Shown here: positions 44,333 to 54,084 of the stretch, piece by piece
Layout: each line of letters starts with the position of its first letter
Position numbering within the stretch: the stretch's first letter is position 1
Assembly (NCBI GenBank): GCA_964019335.1
Contig: OZ025648.1
Coordinates: 806,001 to 870,000 of the forward strand
DNA: 64,000 bases
Source of the DNA: Diplonema japonicum
Lineage: Eukaryota > Euglenozoa > Diplonemea > Diplonemida > Diplonemidae
Direction of reading: 5' to 3'
Notes under the pieces: generated by a model
The model's database searches: none
What the model was told of the DNA's origin: nothing
The model's input: only the letters and a program-made list of their open reading frames with translations
Translations under genes and position numbers: made by a program

Positions 44333-46414
44333 ATGTTAGCAGTACTAGCGGTAGTGGCCACCGCGTCATTGAGGCCGCCATCAGTACCACTCATGGTGCA
44401 CGACCCGTATACAAGCTTTTGGTCTCCTTATGATAAACTGTACGAGTCGTTCCCGGAGCGCTGGAACGGGTGGATCTTAGGGTGGAATGGAATGGTACAG
44501 GTAGACAATGACGACTGCCTGGGGTGGATGGGGAACACCTTCTGCGAGGACACTGTGAGGCAGACGGCGCTGAAAGTGACGGCAACAAAGACCACATTTG
44601 CATTCACCGCAGGGACGAAGGTGAAGCTCACAGTAAGCTTCAGAACACCATCTGCTATCGAGGAGACACCGGACTACACAATGATGACCCTCCCAACAAC
44701 TTACATGGACTACACAGCTGAGTCTCTTGATGGATCGGAACACCAGGTGTCCGTTTACTTCGACGCAACTGGAGAAGCAACCATCTCGAACAGGGACAAC
44801 AACGTGACATGGTCCCGTGGGGACGGGTTCCTCTCCATGGGCAACGTAGACCAGACATTCCACACATCGATAGGGAACGATATCAACTGGGGGTATTTCA
44901 ACATTGGGTACGACAGGTCCGACACACGCCTGCAGACCTCCATCGGGAACAACTTCGACGTTCCGAGAAAAGCGTTCTACAACAAACAAACCCTTCCCGA
45001 TGATAAGCCAGCAACGCCCACCCGTTGCATCGACGGTTTCCCTGTCAATGCTGTCGTGCAGGTTTTGTCCGTAGCACCAAGCGCTCCTTCATCCAGACAC
45101 CTCATCCTTGGGTACGACCAGGGTGATACGTCTATTTCGTACTTTGGAACGAAATTCCCATCTTACTGGAAACACGTTCACGGCGACTTCAAAACTGCTC
45201 TCAACTACGCTGTTTCCAATTATGCCGATGTCAACGAGAGGTGCGATGCTTTCGATGCCCAGCTCACATCGGAGCTCACCAATGCTGGAACCGCGCAGTA
45301 CGCCGAGATGGGTTCCCTCATCTACCGGCAGGTCACCGGGTCCATGACTGCCGCGTGGAACCCTGTACTGAACGAGACGTGGATCTTCTTAAAGGAGATA
45401 TCTTCTGCAGGGGACGTTTCAACTGTCGATGTGATCTTCCCGTCGTCCCCTATGCTGCTCTATTACGACACAGAGATGGTAAAGAAGCTAATCCTCCCCA
45501 TCTTCACGTATGCCAACAACGGGACCGCTGTTTACGGGGATTACGTTCCTTACAACCTTCCGTGGGCGCCGCACCATTTGGGACACTGGCCCATGTGCAA
45601 CCTACCGGAATACAGACAGGAACAGATGCCTGTCGAAGAAACAGGAAACCTGCTTATCCTTGCAAATTACATCGCTCAGGAACAGAAGGATCTAACATGG
45701 CTAGGGCCTTGGTGGGGTATAATCGATAAGTGGGGTAAGTACCTACCTACGGCACTACCTGACCCGAAGGATCAGTTGTGCACTGATGATTTTGAAGGGC
45801 CGAGCCCTCACAATGTAAACCTTGCAGCGAAGGGGATCATTGCGATGGGTGCGTACAGCCAACTGCTGACGATGCGGGGGAACACCACCGAAGCCGGGCA
45901 GGTGATGGAAAAAGCGAGACAGTTCATGAAAGTGTGGGTGCAGAACGGGACGGACCCTGACGAATCAAACGGAATCCACACGAAGCTGCAGTACAATCTG
46001 AACTCAACGTGGAGCCAGAAGTACAACCTGCTGTGGGATGGCATCTTCGATCTTAGCCTGGTCCCTTCTGGCGTTCTTGCAAATGAACTTGCCTTCTACA
46101 TGACTAAAATGAATGAGTACGGTGTGCCTTTAGATGACAGAGCCACATTCACAAAACTTGATTGGTCCATGTGGATTGCAGCCATGGCCCCACAAGAACA
46201 GTTTGTAACAATGTCCAACACTATTTACAAATGGACCAACGAGACCACTACCCGTGTGCCCTTTAGCGACTGGACGGAGACCACGAATCTAAAGGCCCGT
46301 CGCTTTAAGGCACGGCCAGTGATGGGCGGGTTCTGGGCCAAGATGTTGTTGGCAAAGAAACAAAAAAAAATAGTGAAAGCAAAATGGAAAAAAGAAAAAG
46401 AAGAAAAAAAATGA
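44333..46414 (+). CDS. Secreted glutaminase A-like protein (GtaA family)
   Basis: A single exon of 693 aa. The N-terminus MLAVLAVVATASL is a short signal peptide, immediately followed by RPPSVPLMVHDPYTSFWSP, the hallmark start of the fungal glutaminase A family (N-terminal DUF4964/5127, central DUF4965, C-terminal DUF1793). Further family-like segments are GYDQGDTSISYFGTKFPSYW, WIFLKEISSAGDVSTVDVIFPSSPMLLYYDTE, HHLGHWP, LPEYRQEQMPVEETGNLLILA and the C-terminal ARPVMGGFWAKMLL. It has several N-glycosylation sequons. Members release glutamate from glutamine outside the cell. The last 20 residues are a Lys-rich tail produced by an A-rich stretch, which may be real or may reflect a missed short intron. 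Confidence 0.9.
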   Translation: MLAVLAVVATASLRPPSVPLMVHDPYTSFWSPYDKLYESFPERWNGWILGWNGMVQVDNDDCLGWMGNTFCEDTVRQTALKVTATKTTFAFTAGTKVKLTVSFRTPSAIEETPDYTMMTLPTTYMDYTAESLDGSEHQVSVYFDATGEATISNRDNNVTWSRGDGFLSMGNVDQTFHTSIGNDINWGYFNIGYDRSDTRLQTSIGNNFDVPRKAFYNKQTLPDDKPATPTRCIDGFPVNAVVQVLSVAPSAPSSRHLILGYDQGDTSISYFGTKFPSYWKHVHGDFKTALNYAVSNYADVNERCDAFDAQLTSELTNAGTAQYAEMGSLIYRQVTGSMTAAWNPVLNETWIFLKEISSAGDVSTVDVIFPSSPMLLYYDTEMVKKLILPIFTYANNGTAVYGDYVPYNLPWAPHHLGHWPMCNLPEYRQEQMPVEETGNLLILANYIAQEQKDLTWLGPWWGIIDKWGKYLPTALPDPKDQLCTDDFEGPSPHNVNLAAKGIIAMGAYSQLLTMRGNTTEAGQVMEKARQFMKVWVQNGTDPDESNGIHTKLQYNLNSTWSQKYNLLWDGIFDLSLVPSGVLANELAFYMTKMNEYGVPLDDRATFTKLDWSMWIAAMAPQEQFVTMSNTIYKWTNETTTRVPFSDWTETTNLKARRFKARPVMGGFWAKMLLAKKQKKIVKAKWKKEKEEKK

Positions 46415-46734
46415 ATAAAAAAAAAAAGATAAAAAATATTTACCCCCCCTGATTTTGGGTACCGCATTTATTACGTACTTGTGAAATAGGAACCACCTTT
46501 TCACAGTACTTAATGTCGCAATCCGGTCATCCAGTGGGGAGAGGGGGGGAAAAAAGCAATATTTGTAGCTGAGCAAACGTTTACCGCCCTCCTTCTCCTT
46601 CCCCCCCCCCCCCCCCCTTTCCTCTCCTTTTTGTGGTTGTTCACTCTCGTTCGTGGTTATTAAAGGAATTTTGTTGCCTTTTATCCCCCCTTTTTGTTCG
46701 TCTTTTATACTTAAGAATCTGAAAAAAAAGTATA
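46415..46734. other. Spacer without genes
   Basis: A C-run at 46598-46617 and pyrimidine-rich sequence; nothing coding seen. Confidence 0.6.
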
Positions 46735-48333
46735 CTGTAAAACAAAAATCCACCGGAAGATAAAATATCCTGACCGCCGAAACATCCGGTGATTTTTTCT
46801 TCCGGACATTTTATCTTCCGGACATTCTTTTGGGCACTTTTCTAAGGGGGTACCTAGCCTGCCCTACGCATTGCCCCCTCTGTCTGGAAAACTTATATTT
46901 CTGTTGCAAGAGTCTCAAGAACGGCAAAAATAAAATTCAAATTAACAGACGAAAGCTGCATGCTCTAAAAAGGGGAAGGACATATCTCGCGACCCCTCCA
47001 GGTGCTGACCTCTTCAGGTGACTGAAATGATATTGCAAGTGGGAATATCTTCAGGTGAGAGTCACTGGAAGCACCGCTTTGGTAGCTCCAAGGTCGATCC
47101 CCCTTCCGCACCCGTTACTGCGGGTCGCAAGCCTCTTCTGAACTAGGAAGAAACAACAAGGCTCTTTGTTTGGATCCAGATGCAGAACGGAAGGGGGGTG
47201 CCGGTAGCAGCGATCTGCCTGTATGCAGAGGGCCAACCAGCTGTGCTCCAAGCATGGCATCACAAGCCGCCGCCCAACAATAGGGAAGTCTAGCAGCCCC
47301 AAAGACACCCAAGCAGCGAGGAGGTTCACAAAGATCAGGCCGGTTGACCTGGAACATGGACCAGCTGCTGCCGCTGGGAAGAAGACGAAAAGGGGTCCCA
47401 AGGTTGTCAAGGTTAGGGATTTGGGACAAGCGCGCCGTCACCGGACAGTTTTGCGTTTCCCTGACTGGTGGCAAACTGCACCCGCAGTTAATTTACACGG
47501 GAAAAACAGAACCAGCTCGCAGGAAATACCTCGGGTCCGTCCCTCGTGTTGCACACCCCCCAAAAGGCTGGAGTTTAACAGCTTCGAAATCTCACTGGGC
47601 CACCCAGGAAACGCTTCGGCTCTGGGTAAAAGATTTGTTTCTCCCCTTTGCTACAACCTCATCGAGTCATCGGGCTGAGCACCCACCGAGCCCATCCTAC
47701 TCATCATTGATGACTACAATGTCCGCACTATGCAGGCTTTTGTGAACTTGTTTTCAGAAACAAACGTTCACTTAGCGTTTGTCCCCCCAGACCTCACCTA
47801 TTTGTGCCATTAAGGCCGAGGCCAGGCGCACTGCCAAGGCTGCGAAGGCAGCAAACAAGACGGCCAGACGTGCGGACAGGTAAGATGCTGCCCTTTCCTC
47901 GCCCCCTTTTTTAGTTCTATTGTCGGGAAAAGTACTCTCCAACCTGCTGGGACGCAGCCATTGACACAAGGGTGCGATATACTGGACATTGGCTCCATGA
48001 CGCAAACCCGCAAAAAATAAGAACAACCCTAAAGCAAGCACAAGAAGTGGTTTGGTTCAACAAGCTTGTGGTAGAAGCAAACAATCAGGATCTGAGGTGT
48101 CTTTTAGTTCTTGGAAAAGTCCGTAATTCAATTCTCTGATTTTTGTTTGATTTTCTCTTGCTATAGAAACTAGTTTCATCTGTTTTCGGGTCCAGCCCTT
48201 TAATAAAAGGGGGGTCCCAGGAAAAAAATGTCCGGAAGAAAAAATATCCGGACCGCCAGAGCTTCCGGACATTTTATCTTCCGGACATTTTTTCTTCCGG
48301 ACATTTTTTCTTCCGGTGATTTTTGTTTTACAG
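46735..48333 (+). mobile_element. Decayed pogo-like (Tc1/mariner superfamily) transposon
   Basis: TA lies on both sides (46733-46734 and 48334-48335). The ends are inverted: CTGTAAAACAAAAATC at 46735 and GATTTTTGTTTTACAG at 48318. Subterminal copies of TTCCGGACATTTT occur at 46800-46825 and 48226-48310. The interior (47405-47810) encodes DDE_1-type transposase pieces: KRAVTGQFCVSLTGGKLHPQ-LIYTGKT, then a W-T-Q-E-T-LRLW segment, and in the next frame EPILLIIDDYNVRTMQAF...LAFVPPDLTYLC, whose DD matches the second catalytic Asp block of pogo/Tigger transposases. Frames are broken and the N-terminal part is unclear, so it is inactive. Confidence 0.85.
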
Positions 48334-48423
48334 TATTTTGTTTCCTTTCCGTCCCCTCTTCCTACCATTTTTACTTTGCTAGCACAGTACCTTTCATCAC
48401 AGGAAACAAGTGAGCGGTTTGCA

Positions 48424-49896
48424 ATGCGCGTCACCCAGGCACTTGTTGCCCTTCTCCTGTGCACGCAGGCAGGGGCCGGATACACAGGGAAGATCAAGAA
48501 CGTTGTGCTTCTGATGGAGGAGAACAGATCCTTTGACCACATGATGGGGTTCTTTAAGAACATCAAGTTAAACGGTCTGAAGGGTACCGAGACCAACCCC
48601 CTGAACACCACTGTTCCCAACAGCCCTAAGTACAGGGTGAGCCAGGACAGTCCGTACATTGGCCCCTTCGACCCCGATCACAGTGTGCCCGCTACCACTG
48701 ATAAGATCTACGGGCAGAAGAACCTGAAGGACGGCAACAAGACCATCGCGATGGACGGTTTCGTCGAATGGGAGAACATGCACGGCCACAAGGAGCCCTG
48801 GAACGTGATGCAGATGTTCAACAACAGCAGGCTCCCCGTGCTCACCGCCCTCTCCAACGAGTTCGCTATTTTCGACAACTTCTTCTGCTCTGTCCCTGGC
48901 CCCACGTGGCCCAACAGGCTTTTCCAACTGATGGCCACCTCCCAAGGCGACACCTCCACATCCCAATGGCACCCGTACACTGAACTCTACTTCGGTCCCA
49001 CGATCTTCGACCAGATGGAGTCTGTGGGCCTGGACTGGAAGATGTACTACGCGGACGCGCCTCTGGAGATGGCGTTCATCGAGAAGCTGACCTCGAACCC
49101 CGAGAAGGTGCACGACTGGTGGCAGTTCAAGCACGACATCAGGAACGGGCACCTCCCTGCCTTCTCGTGGGTGAACCCGAGGTGGTTCGTGAACCAGACC
49201 TCCGGGGAAGGGGCGAACGACGACCACCCGGACCACGACATCCGCCTCGGGGAGGCGCTGATGAAGGACCTGTACGAGGAGCTGAGGGCGTCGCCGCAGT
49301 GGAACGAGACATTGTTCATCATCACGTACGACGAGCACGGGGGCTTCTACGACCACGTGCCGACACCGACCGGGGTGCCCGCACCTGACGACTCGAAGTC
49401 GTTCCCCGACGAGTTTGACTTCACGAGGCTCGGGGTGAGGATCCCGGTGATCGCGATCTCCCCGTGGATCAAGAAGGGCCAGGTGTACACGGAGGGGGTC
49501 AAACCCTTCGCCAACAGCGAGCTGGACGCGACATCTATCCTGTCAACGATGAAGAAGCTGTTCGGGTTCGAAAGCTGGCTCACGAAAAGGGACGAATGGG
49601 CCGCCACCTTCGAGGACATCCTGTCGGAGGAACAGCCCAGGACGGACTGCCCAATGCACCTCCCGGATGCCCCGAAGTCTTTGGGACAGGAGAGCGTGGA
49701 TGAAGAGTCGGCACGCCCCCTGAACCACCTGCAGCAGGACATTGTGAACGTGTTCGCAGGGCTCCGCGGGCCCTGTGACCTCACCGACGAGGACGCAAAG
49801 CCCAAGCTCCAGGGCGAGGGGTCTGAGTGGGTCACAAAGATCGCAAAAGACATCATGCAGGGAAAGCACGTTCACAACAAGAAGAAAGACTTCTAA
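48424..49896 (+). CDS. Secreted phosphoesterase: phospholipase C / acid phosphatase family
   Basis: A single exon of 490 aa starting MRVTQALVALLLCTQAGAGYTG, a signal peptide likely cut near residue 19. The phosphoesterase family (PF04185, including plant non-specific phospholipase C and AcpA-type acid phosphatases) is shown by NVVLLMEENRSFDHMMGFF, the FCSVPGPTWPNRLF segment, NDDHPDHDIRLGE, and TYDEHGGFYDHVPTP, whose Glu, Asp and His residues bind metal and phosphate in this family. GVRIPVIAISPW follows as usual. Substrate choice between phospholipids and other phosphate esters cannot be read from the sequence. The C-terminus is basic (HNKKKDF). An AG at 48386-48387 after a pyrimidine stretch may be a leader acceptor. 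The pogo-like element ends 90 bases upstream. A 5' fragment of a sister gene lies at 25971-26195. Confidence 0.92.
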   Translation: MRVTQALVALLLCTQAGAGYTGKIKNVVLLMEENRSFDHMMGFFKNIKLNGLKGTETNPLNTTVPNSPKYRVSQDSPYIGPFDPDHSVPATTDKIYGQKNLKDGNKTIAMDGFVEWENMHGHKEPWNVMQMFNNSRLPVLTALSNEFAIFDNFFCSVPGPTWPNRLFQLMATSQGDTSTSQWHPYTELYFGPTIFDQMESVGLDWKMYYADAPLEMAFIEKLTSNPEKVHDWWQFKHDIRNGHLPAFSWVNPRWFVNQTSGEGANDDHPDHDIRLGEALMKDLYEELRASPQWNETLFIITYDEHGGFYDHVPTPTGVPAPDDSKSFPDEFDFTRLGVRIPVIAISPWIKKGQVYTEGVKPFANSELDATSILSTMKKLFGFESWLTKRDEWAATFEDILSEEQPRTDCPMHLPDAPKSLGQESVDEESARPLNHLQQDIVNVFAGLRGPCDLTDEDAKPKLQGEGSEWVTKIAKDIMQGKHVHNKKKDF

Positions 49897-50623
49897 AAAC
49901 GGAAAAGAGAAAAAAAAAAGAAAACTTGAAACATAAGTGTGCAGTGGTCTAGCGTGTGCAATGACAGTACCACTATAGGCTGTACCTTCTAGTTACTTGT
50001 TACAACTACCTTTGTACGACCCTTCGGCATAAATGGTAGTAGGCAGCGTATCCTTGTTTATACCACATAGTGAGGTTCCCCAACGGGACTGATGAAAATC
50101 GTAGTTTTATTTTACGTGTTTTCTTTCTATTTTTTTTTCTTTTTTCTTTGTTCCAACGTTAACTGAATAAAAAGTCACCTTTTTTCTTTTTTTTGGCACT
50201 GTAGAAGATACTCATAGTTAGGCAGCTGTATGTGAGTGTATTTTTTTTGAAAAAAAAACAAGGGGGGGTGTGCTAACGAAATAGAAATTCTTATGCATGG
50301 GAAAGACGGGCGGGTAACCCTCCTTTGAAGAAAAAAATCACAGGTTTTGGACACTGCTAGAGCCAAAGAAACAAAAAAAAAGTGACTTCATTTATTTCTA
50401 TTGTTCTCCTTTTTCTCTCTCTTCCTGAAAAAAAAAAAGAAAAAAAAAAAAAAAAAAGAAAACGACGAAAAGAAAGAAAGAAAAGAAAAAAGAAAAAAAC
50501 GAAGATCAGAGCGGGGAAAAAAAAATAATAACGGGTGTGATGGTGTTGTTTTGAACTGCAAATCTATTGAAGGACCATATTTTTTTTTCCCCCTTCTCTT
50601 CTTTCTTCTTTTTTTATTTCTCG

Positions 50624-50654
<31 letters not shown>

Positions 50655-50861
50655 CTGTCTTAACCCATAACACTCCGGGGCCTATCTACGAGGGGGTCCC
50701 TTTTTTGCTCTTTTTTTTCATGAAAACGGGTTTTTTTTGGATCAGGAAAGTTCAGAAATTAATTTGAAAAAATACAACAGGATGAAAAGTTGAATGGCCG
50801 TAGGGTGCTCGAGAAACAACAATGACAAAATGGGTAGTGCATGGGGGGGGGGGGGGGGGGG
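49897..50861. other. Spacer without genes
   Basis: A- and T-runs (for example 50430-50457) and a G-run at 50843-50861 that borders the palindrome. No gene or RNA seen. Confidence 0.6.
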
Positions 50862-51307
50862 TAGGGGGGGTCATATGGTCCTTAAAAAGGGCCACTTTTT
50901 GCCCTTTTTCAGGCTCTTCACCAAGGGCATTTTGGGCCCTTAAAAAAACTGTAACCACCCCAAAAGTGCCCACAAATCACCCAAACCCCCGTTTCCCGAT
51001 GGTTTCCGGCCCCAGAAGTGCCCAGAATCATGTTCTAATTTTGGGGCCCCCGTTTGGTACTTTCCCTATGTAATCCTAGGGCCCCCTATTTTATGTTCCC
51101 TAGGATTGCATAGGGAAAGTACCAAACGGGGGCCCCAAAATTAGAACATGATTCTGGGCACTTCTGGGGCTGGAAACCATCGGGAAACGGGGGTTTGGGT
51201 GATTTGTGGGCACTTTTGGGGTGGTTACAGTTTTTTTAAGGGCCCAAAATGCCCTTGGCGAAGAGCCTGAAAAAGGGCAAATAACGACCCCCTTATGACC
51301 CCCCCTA
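50862..51307. mobile_element. 446-bp near-perfect palindrome, copy 2
   Basis: Same element as 32433-32869 but inverted: its loop (CCCCCTATTTTATGTT) is the reverse complement of the loop there, and its left outer end (TCATATGGTCCTTAAAAAGG) equals the right outer end there. Arm identity is very high on both sides. Borders are TAGGGGGGGTCATA and TATGACCCCCCCTA. It lies between the phosphoesterase and RBM42-like genes. Confidence 0.9.
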
Positions 51308-51512
51308 GGGCTATGCTGGCAGGAAACGTGGAAACGTTTCCGTTTCTGTTCCCGTTTCCGTTTCCATACTTTTCAAAATTCTTATGGAAACGGCTTCCTT
51401 CTTAAGGAAACATAAGGAAACGTTTCCGTTTCCGTTTCCCTTTTTTTCAAAAAATGCATGGAAACGCGTTTCCATGCCAGCATAGCCCTAGGGGGGGGGG
51501 GGGGGGGGGGGG
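51299..51512. mobile_element. Hairpin-ended element with GGAAACG arrays
   Basis: The ends CCTAGGGCTATGCTGGCA (51305) and TGCCAGCATAGCCCTAGG (51475) are inverted. Between them lie repeated GGAAACG/CGTTTCC units in both orientations. The layout (C-run, CTAGGGCTA, motif array, TAGCCCTAG, G-run) equals that of 32861-33493, where the motif is CGTACG and an extra middle part is present. Confidence 0.8.
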
Positions 51513-51804
51513 TGACGGTTACAGGTGTAGCATTTGTAGATTGTGCGTTTTGTGCATCCTTTCAACCTGCAGACCACCAGAAGAGAGTTTCATGTACCCT
51601 TTGTGCTCTCTGAAGTCTGCAGAGGTGGTGTTTTTTTTTTCTTTCTTTTTCTGAGGCCCATTTTATGGACTCTATGGGTCCCAACCCATCGCAATGCTCA
51701 ATCCGAGGAAGCGGTGGAAGTCCTCGGTCGAAATTTTAGCAAAAGAAACGTCCAGTTTGAGAGAAATCAAGGGCGGGGGGAAGGGAAAAAAAGAGGGGAA
51801 AAAA

Positions 51805-52285
51805 ATGAGCGGCCTTAGCACGCTTTCCATCGCAGAGAGGTTGAAGCAGGTGACAGAAAAAGGCTCGGCAGGTGTTAACGATAGCCCAACCCCGTCTCCG
51901 TCGCCTTCACCGTCGCCTGTTCCTGCAACAGGCTTGGTGCCTTTGGTTCCATCTGTACCATCTGCCCCTCCGAGTGTATCTTCAACACCATCGCCTGCAC
52001 CTGTCCCTGTCCCTGCACCTGTCCCTACACCTGAAGCTCCTAGTGGTGGAATCGGCGCTTTTGGTTTAGGTGGTTTTGGTTTACCCACTGCTGTGGTGAC
52101 CACCAAGGTTAGTAAAGGCAGCGGGGGTCTCCCGGGCGGGCCCAGTCGAAAGGAGAAAATAGGCAACAAACCCGAAAAGGGCACATTCAACGCCAAATGT
52201 TTGCGGCAAGGCGGCGACGGGAAAATCTGGGAAGACCCAAGCATGGCGGACTGGCCCGTTAACGATTTTAGAGTATGCAACCAGG

Positions 52286-52321
<36 letters not shown>

Positions 52322-52678
52322 CAGTTGTTCATCGGAAACTTGGGAAGCGAGGTGACGACAGAGACGCTTGCAAAGAACTTTGCAAAATACCACAGTTTCC
52401 TTAAGGCGAAGGTTGTCAGGGACTCGCACACCTTGAAGTCGAAGGGGTACGGGTTTGTCAGCTTCAAAATGCCCGAAGACGGGGTCAAAGCGATGCGGGA
52501 GATGGAAGGGAAACACGTGGGCACGCGCCCGATCACGATAAAAAAAGGAAAATGGCATGGCACACAGGCGCAGGACACGAAGGCCGCATCGCGGCAGCTC
52601 CTCTCGCAGAGAAACAAACGGAATCAAAAATACCACTTCGGGTACGTCCCCGAATCAGAGGCTTTTAAGCCATTCTGA
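51805..52678 (+). CDS. RRM protein, RBM42-like, two exons
   Basis: Exon 1 is 51805-52272, then a 52-nt intron that is almost all A (52273-52324), then exon 2 52325-52678; 273 aa. Residues 30-90 are a Pro/Ser/Val-rich low-complexity region. The RBM42 signature follows: WEDPSMADWPVNDFR immediately before the RRM, which starts at the exon border with LFIGNLG (RNP2) and has KGYGFVSF (RNP1), then VGTRPITI and a basic tail. In RBM42 the W-E-D-P-S-L segment and the RRM have the same order. RBM42 is linked to spliceosomal U4/U6.U5 particles and hnRNP K. The splice restores the RRM exactly, which makes the intron certain. ATG follows a short A-run. Confidence 0.93.
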
Positions 52679-52832
52679 GTGAAATATGAAAGGGAAAAAA
52701 AAAAAAAAAAAAAACAATTACCCCCCTTTTTTTTGATCATTCACAATCACCCACGTTTCCCCCCCCTCTTTTTTTTATAAAAGGGAACTTTTTTTTTTCT
52801 AAAAAAAAAAAAAAAAAGAAGAAGAAGAAAAA

Positions 52833-53958
52833 ATGAACGGAAGAATGGTACGCCAGGTGAGGGTAGCGCCCAAATCGTGGAGTTATTCAAACAGCGGGAA
52901 TGCTCCTTCGGGACCGAAGATGGTCTCGAAATCGAGCAGGCCGAGAGGGATGGGGCTCGAGATGCCTAACCATTTGGCAGACATAAAAGTAGTGTGTGGT
53001 GTAAGAATAGGAAACACAGCTGACATGGCTTTGACGAAAGCGGACTCGGAAGAAGCACGGAAACGACGGGAAAGCGAGTTGCACAAATCAACGAGATCAA
53101 GAGAAACCTACGTAAAGGAACTGCGTGCTGCGTGGGCGGGGCAAAAAATGACCGAATTTTACAAAACGCATTACACAAGCACCCCGATCAGCCTCCGAAC
53201 CCATTACGGGGCCTACAAAAAGATCAACGGGAACGCGAACGTTTCCTTGGTCCGTGATATATTCTCCCCCCGCGCTTCCAAGAAGAACTTCCTCCCCACT
53301 GCCTACAACAGGCGGGTCAACCCCAACATCACCGGTACTGATAACATTGCAATTGAGGAAGGCGATGCACGGTTCGGGTGGGAAAAGCCCCAAGACGACC
53401 CCTTCCTCAGAGAAGGTCCACGTACCCAGGACAGGCGGAAGATCGATGTGTCCGATAAGAAAAACAGCGATTCGAGGTACTTCCGTCCAGCGTCCGTCAG
53501 CAGGGACCTTGGAAAGTGGGTCCATCAGAGCCACAACCGCAAGAAAGGGATCTATAAACACGTTGACCGCTTCCTAGGGGGGCACGGACATTTCCACAAC
53601 CAGGTCGGGGCGCCGGGAACACGTCGAGGGCAGTTGATGGAGTATGTTCAAAAAAAAAGAGGGGGTGTACACAAAATGATACAGATGGTATTCCGATCTC
53701 CTCCAGCAAGATATCCCTCGTGTCAACATCCCGCTCTCCCTCACCGCCTTCGGGTCCTCCAGTGTCGGCAGGTCAGACCTCTACAACACCCACAGGATCA
53801 ATCGGAACAGAACTTGCGTTGCACAGGTGTGTAGGAATTTCTTTTTTTTTTTATAGAAACCCCCTATAGGATTCGCAATACGGCTTTGAATCTGGGAGAC
53901 GTCACAGCCAAACAAGCAGCATGCCTGGGTTCCACAGAATGGAACGGCAGGAATACTG

Positions 53959-53959
<1 letters not shown>
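52833..53959 (+). CDS. Unrecognised basic protein, three exons
   Basis: Exons 52833-53641, 53685-53826 and 53870-53959 give about 346 aa; introns are both 43 nt. The start follows a GAAGAAGAAGAAAAAA leader. Reading through the first intron leads to a low-quality frame and a stop at 53832-53834; splicing gives MEWYSDLLQQDIPRVNIPLS then LYNTHRINRNRTCVAQ and a last exon DSQYGFESGRRHSQ...ERQEY. The protein is basic, with a GXGXXXP-poor N-terminus and several Arg/Lys/Asn-rich loops (FRPASVSRDLGKWVHQSHNR), no signal peptide and no membrane segment. I do not recognise a domain. Composition would suit a structural protein of cilia, chromatin or RNP, but this is not evidence. Confidence 0.8.
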
Positions 53960-53990
<31 letters not shown>

Positions 53991-54084
53991 AATTTGTAGA
54001 AGGGGAAGCCTCCCAAGTGTGTCTATTGGATGGAAAATTTAGGTTGTTTTTGTACTTAAAAAACTTTAATTTCTCCAGGAGGGA

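Noticed and set aside
48568-49356. 262-codon minus-strand frame
   Set aside because: Shadow of the phosphoesterase gene, same codon-bias effect.
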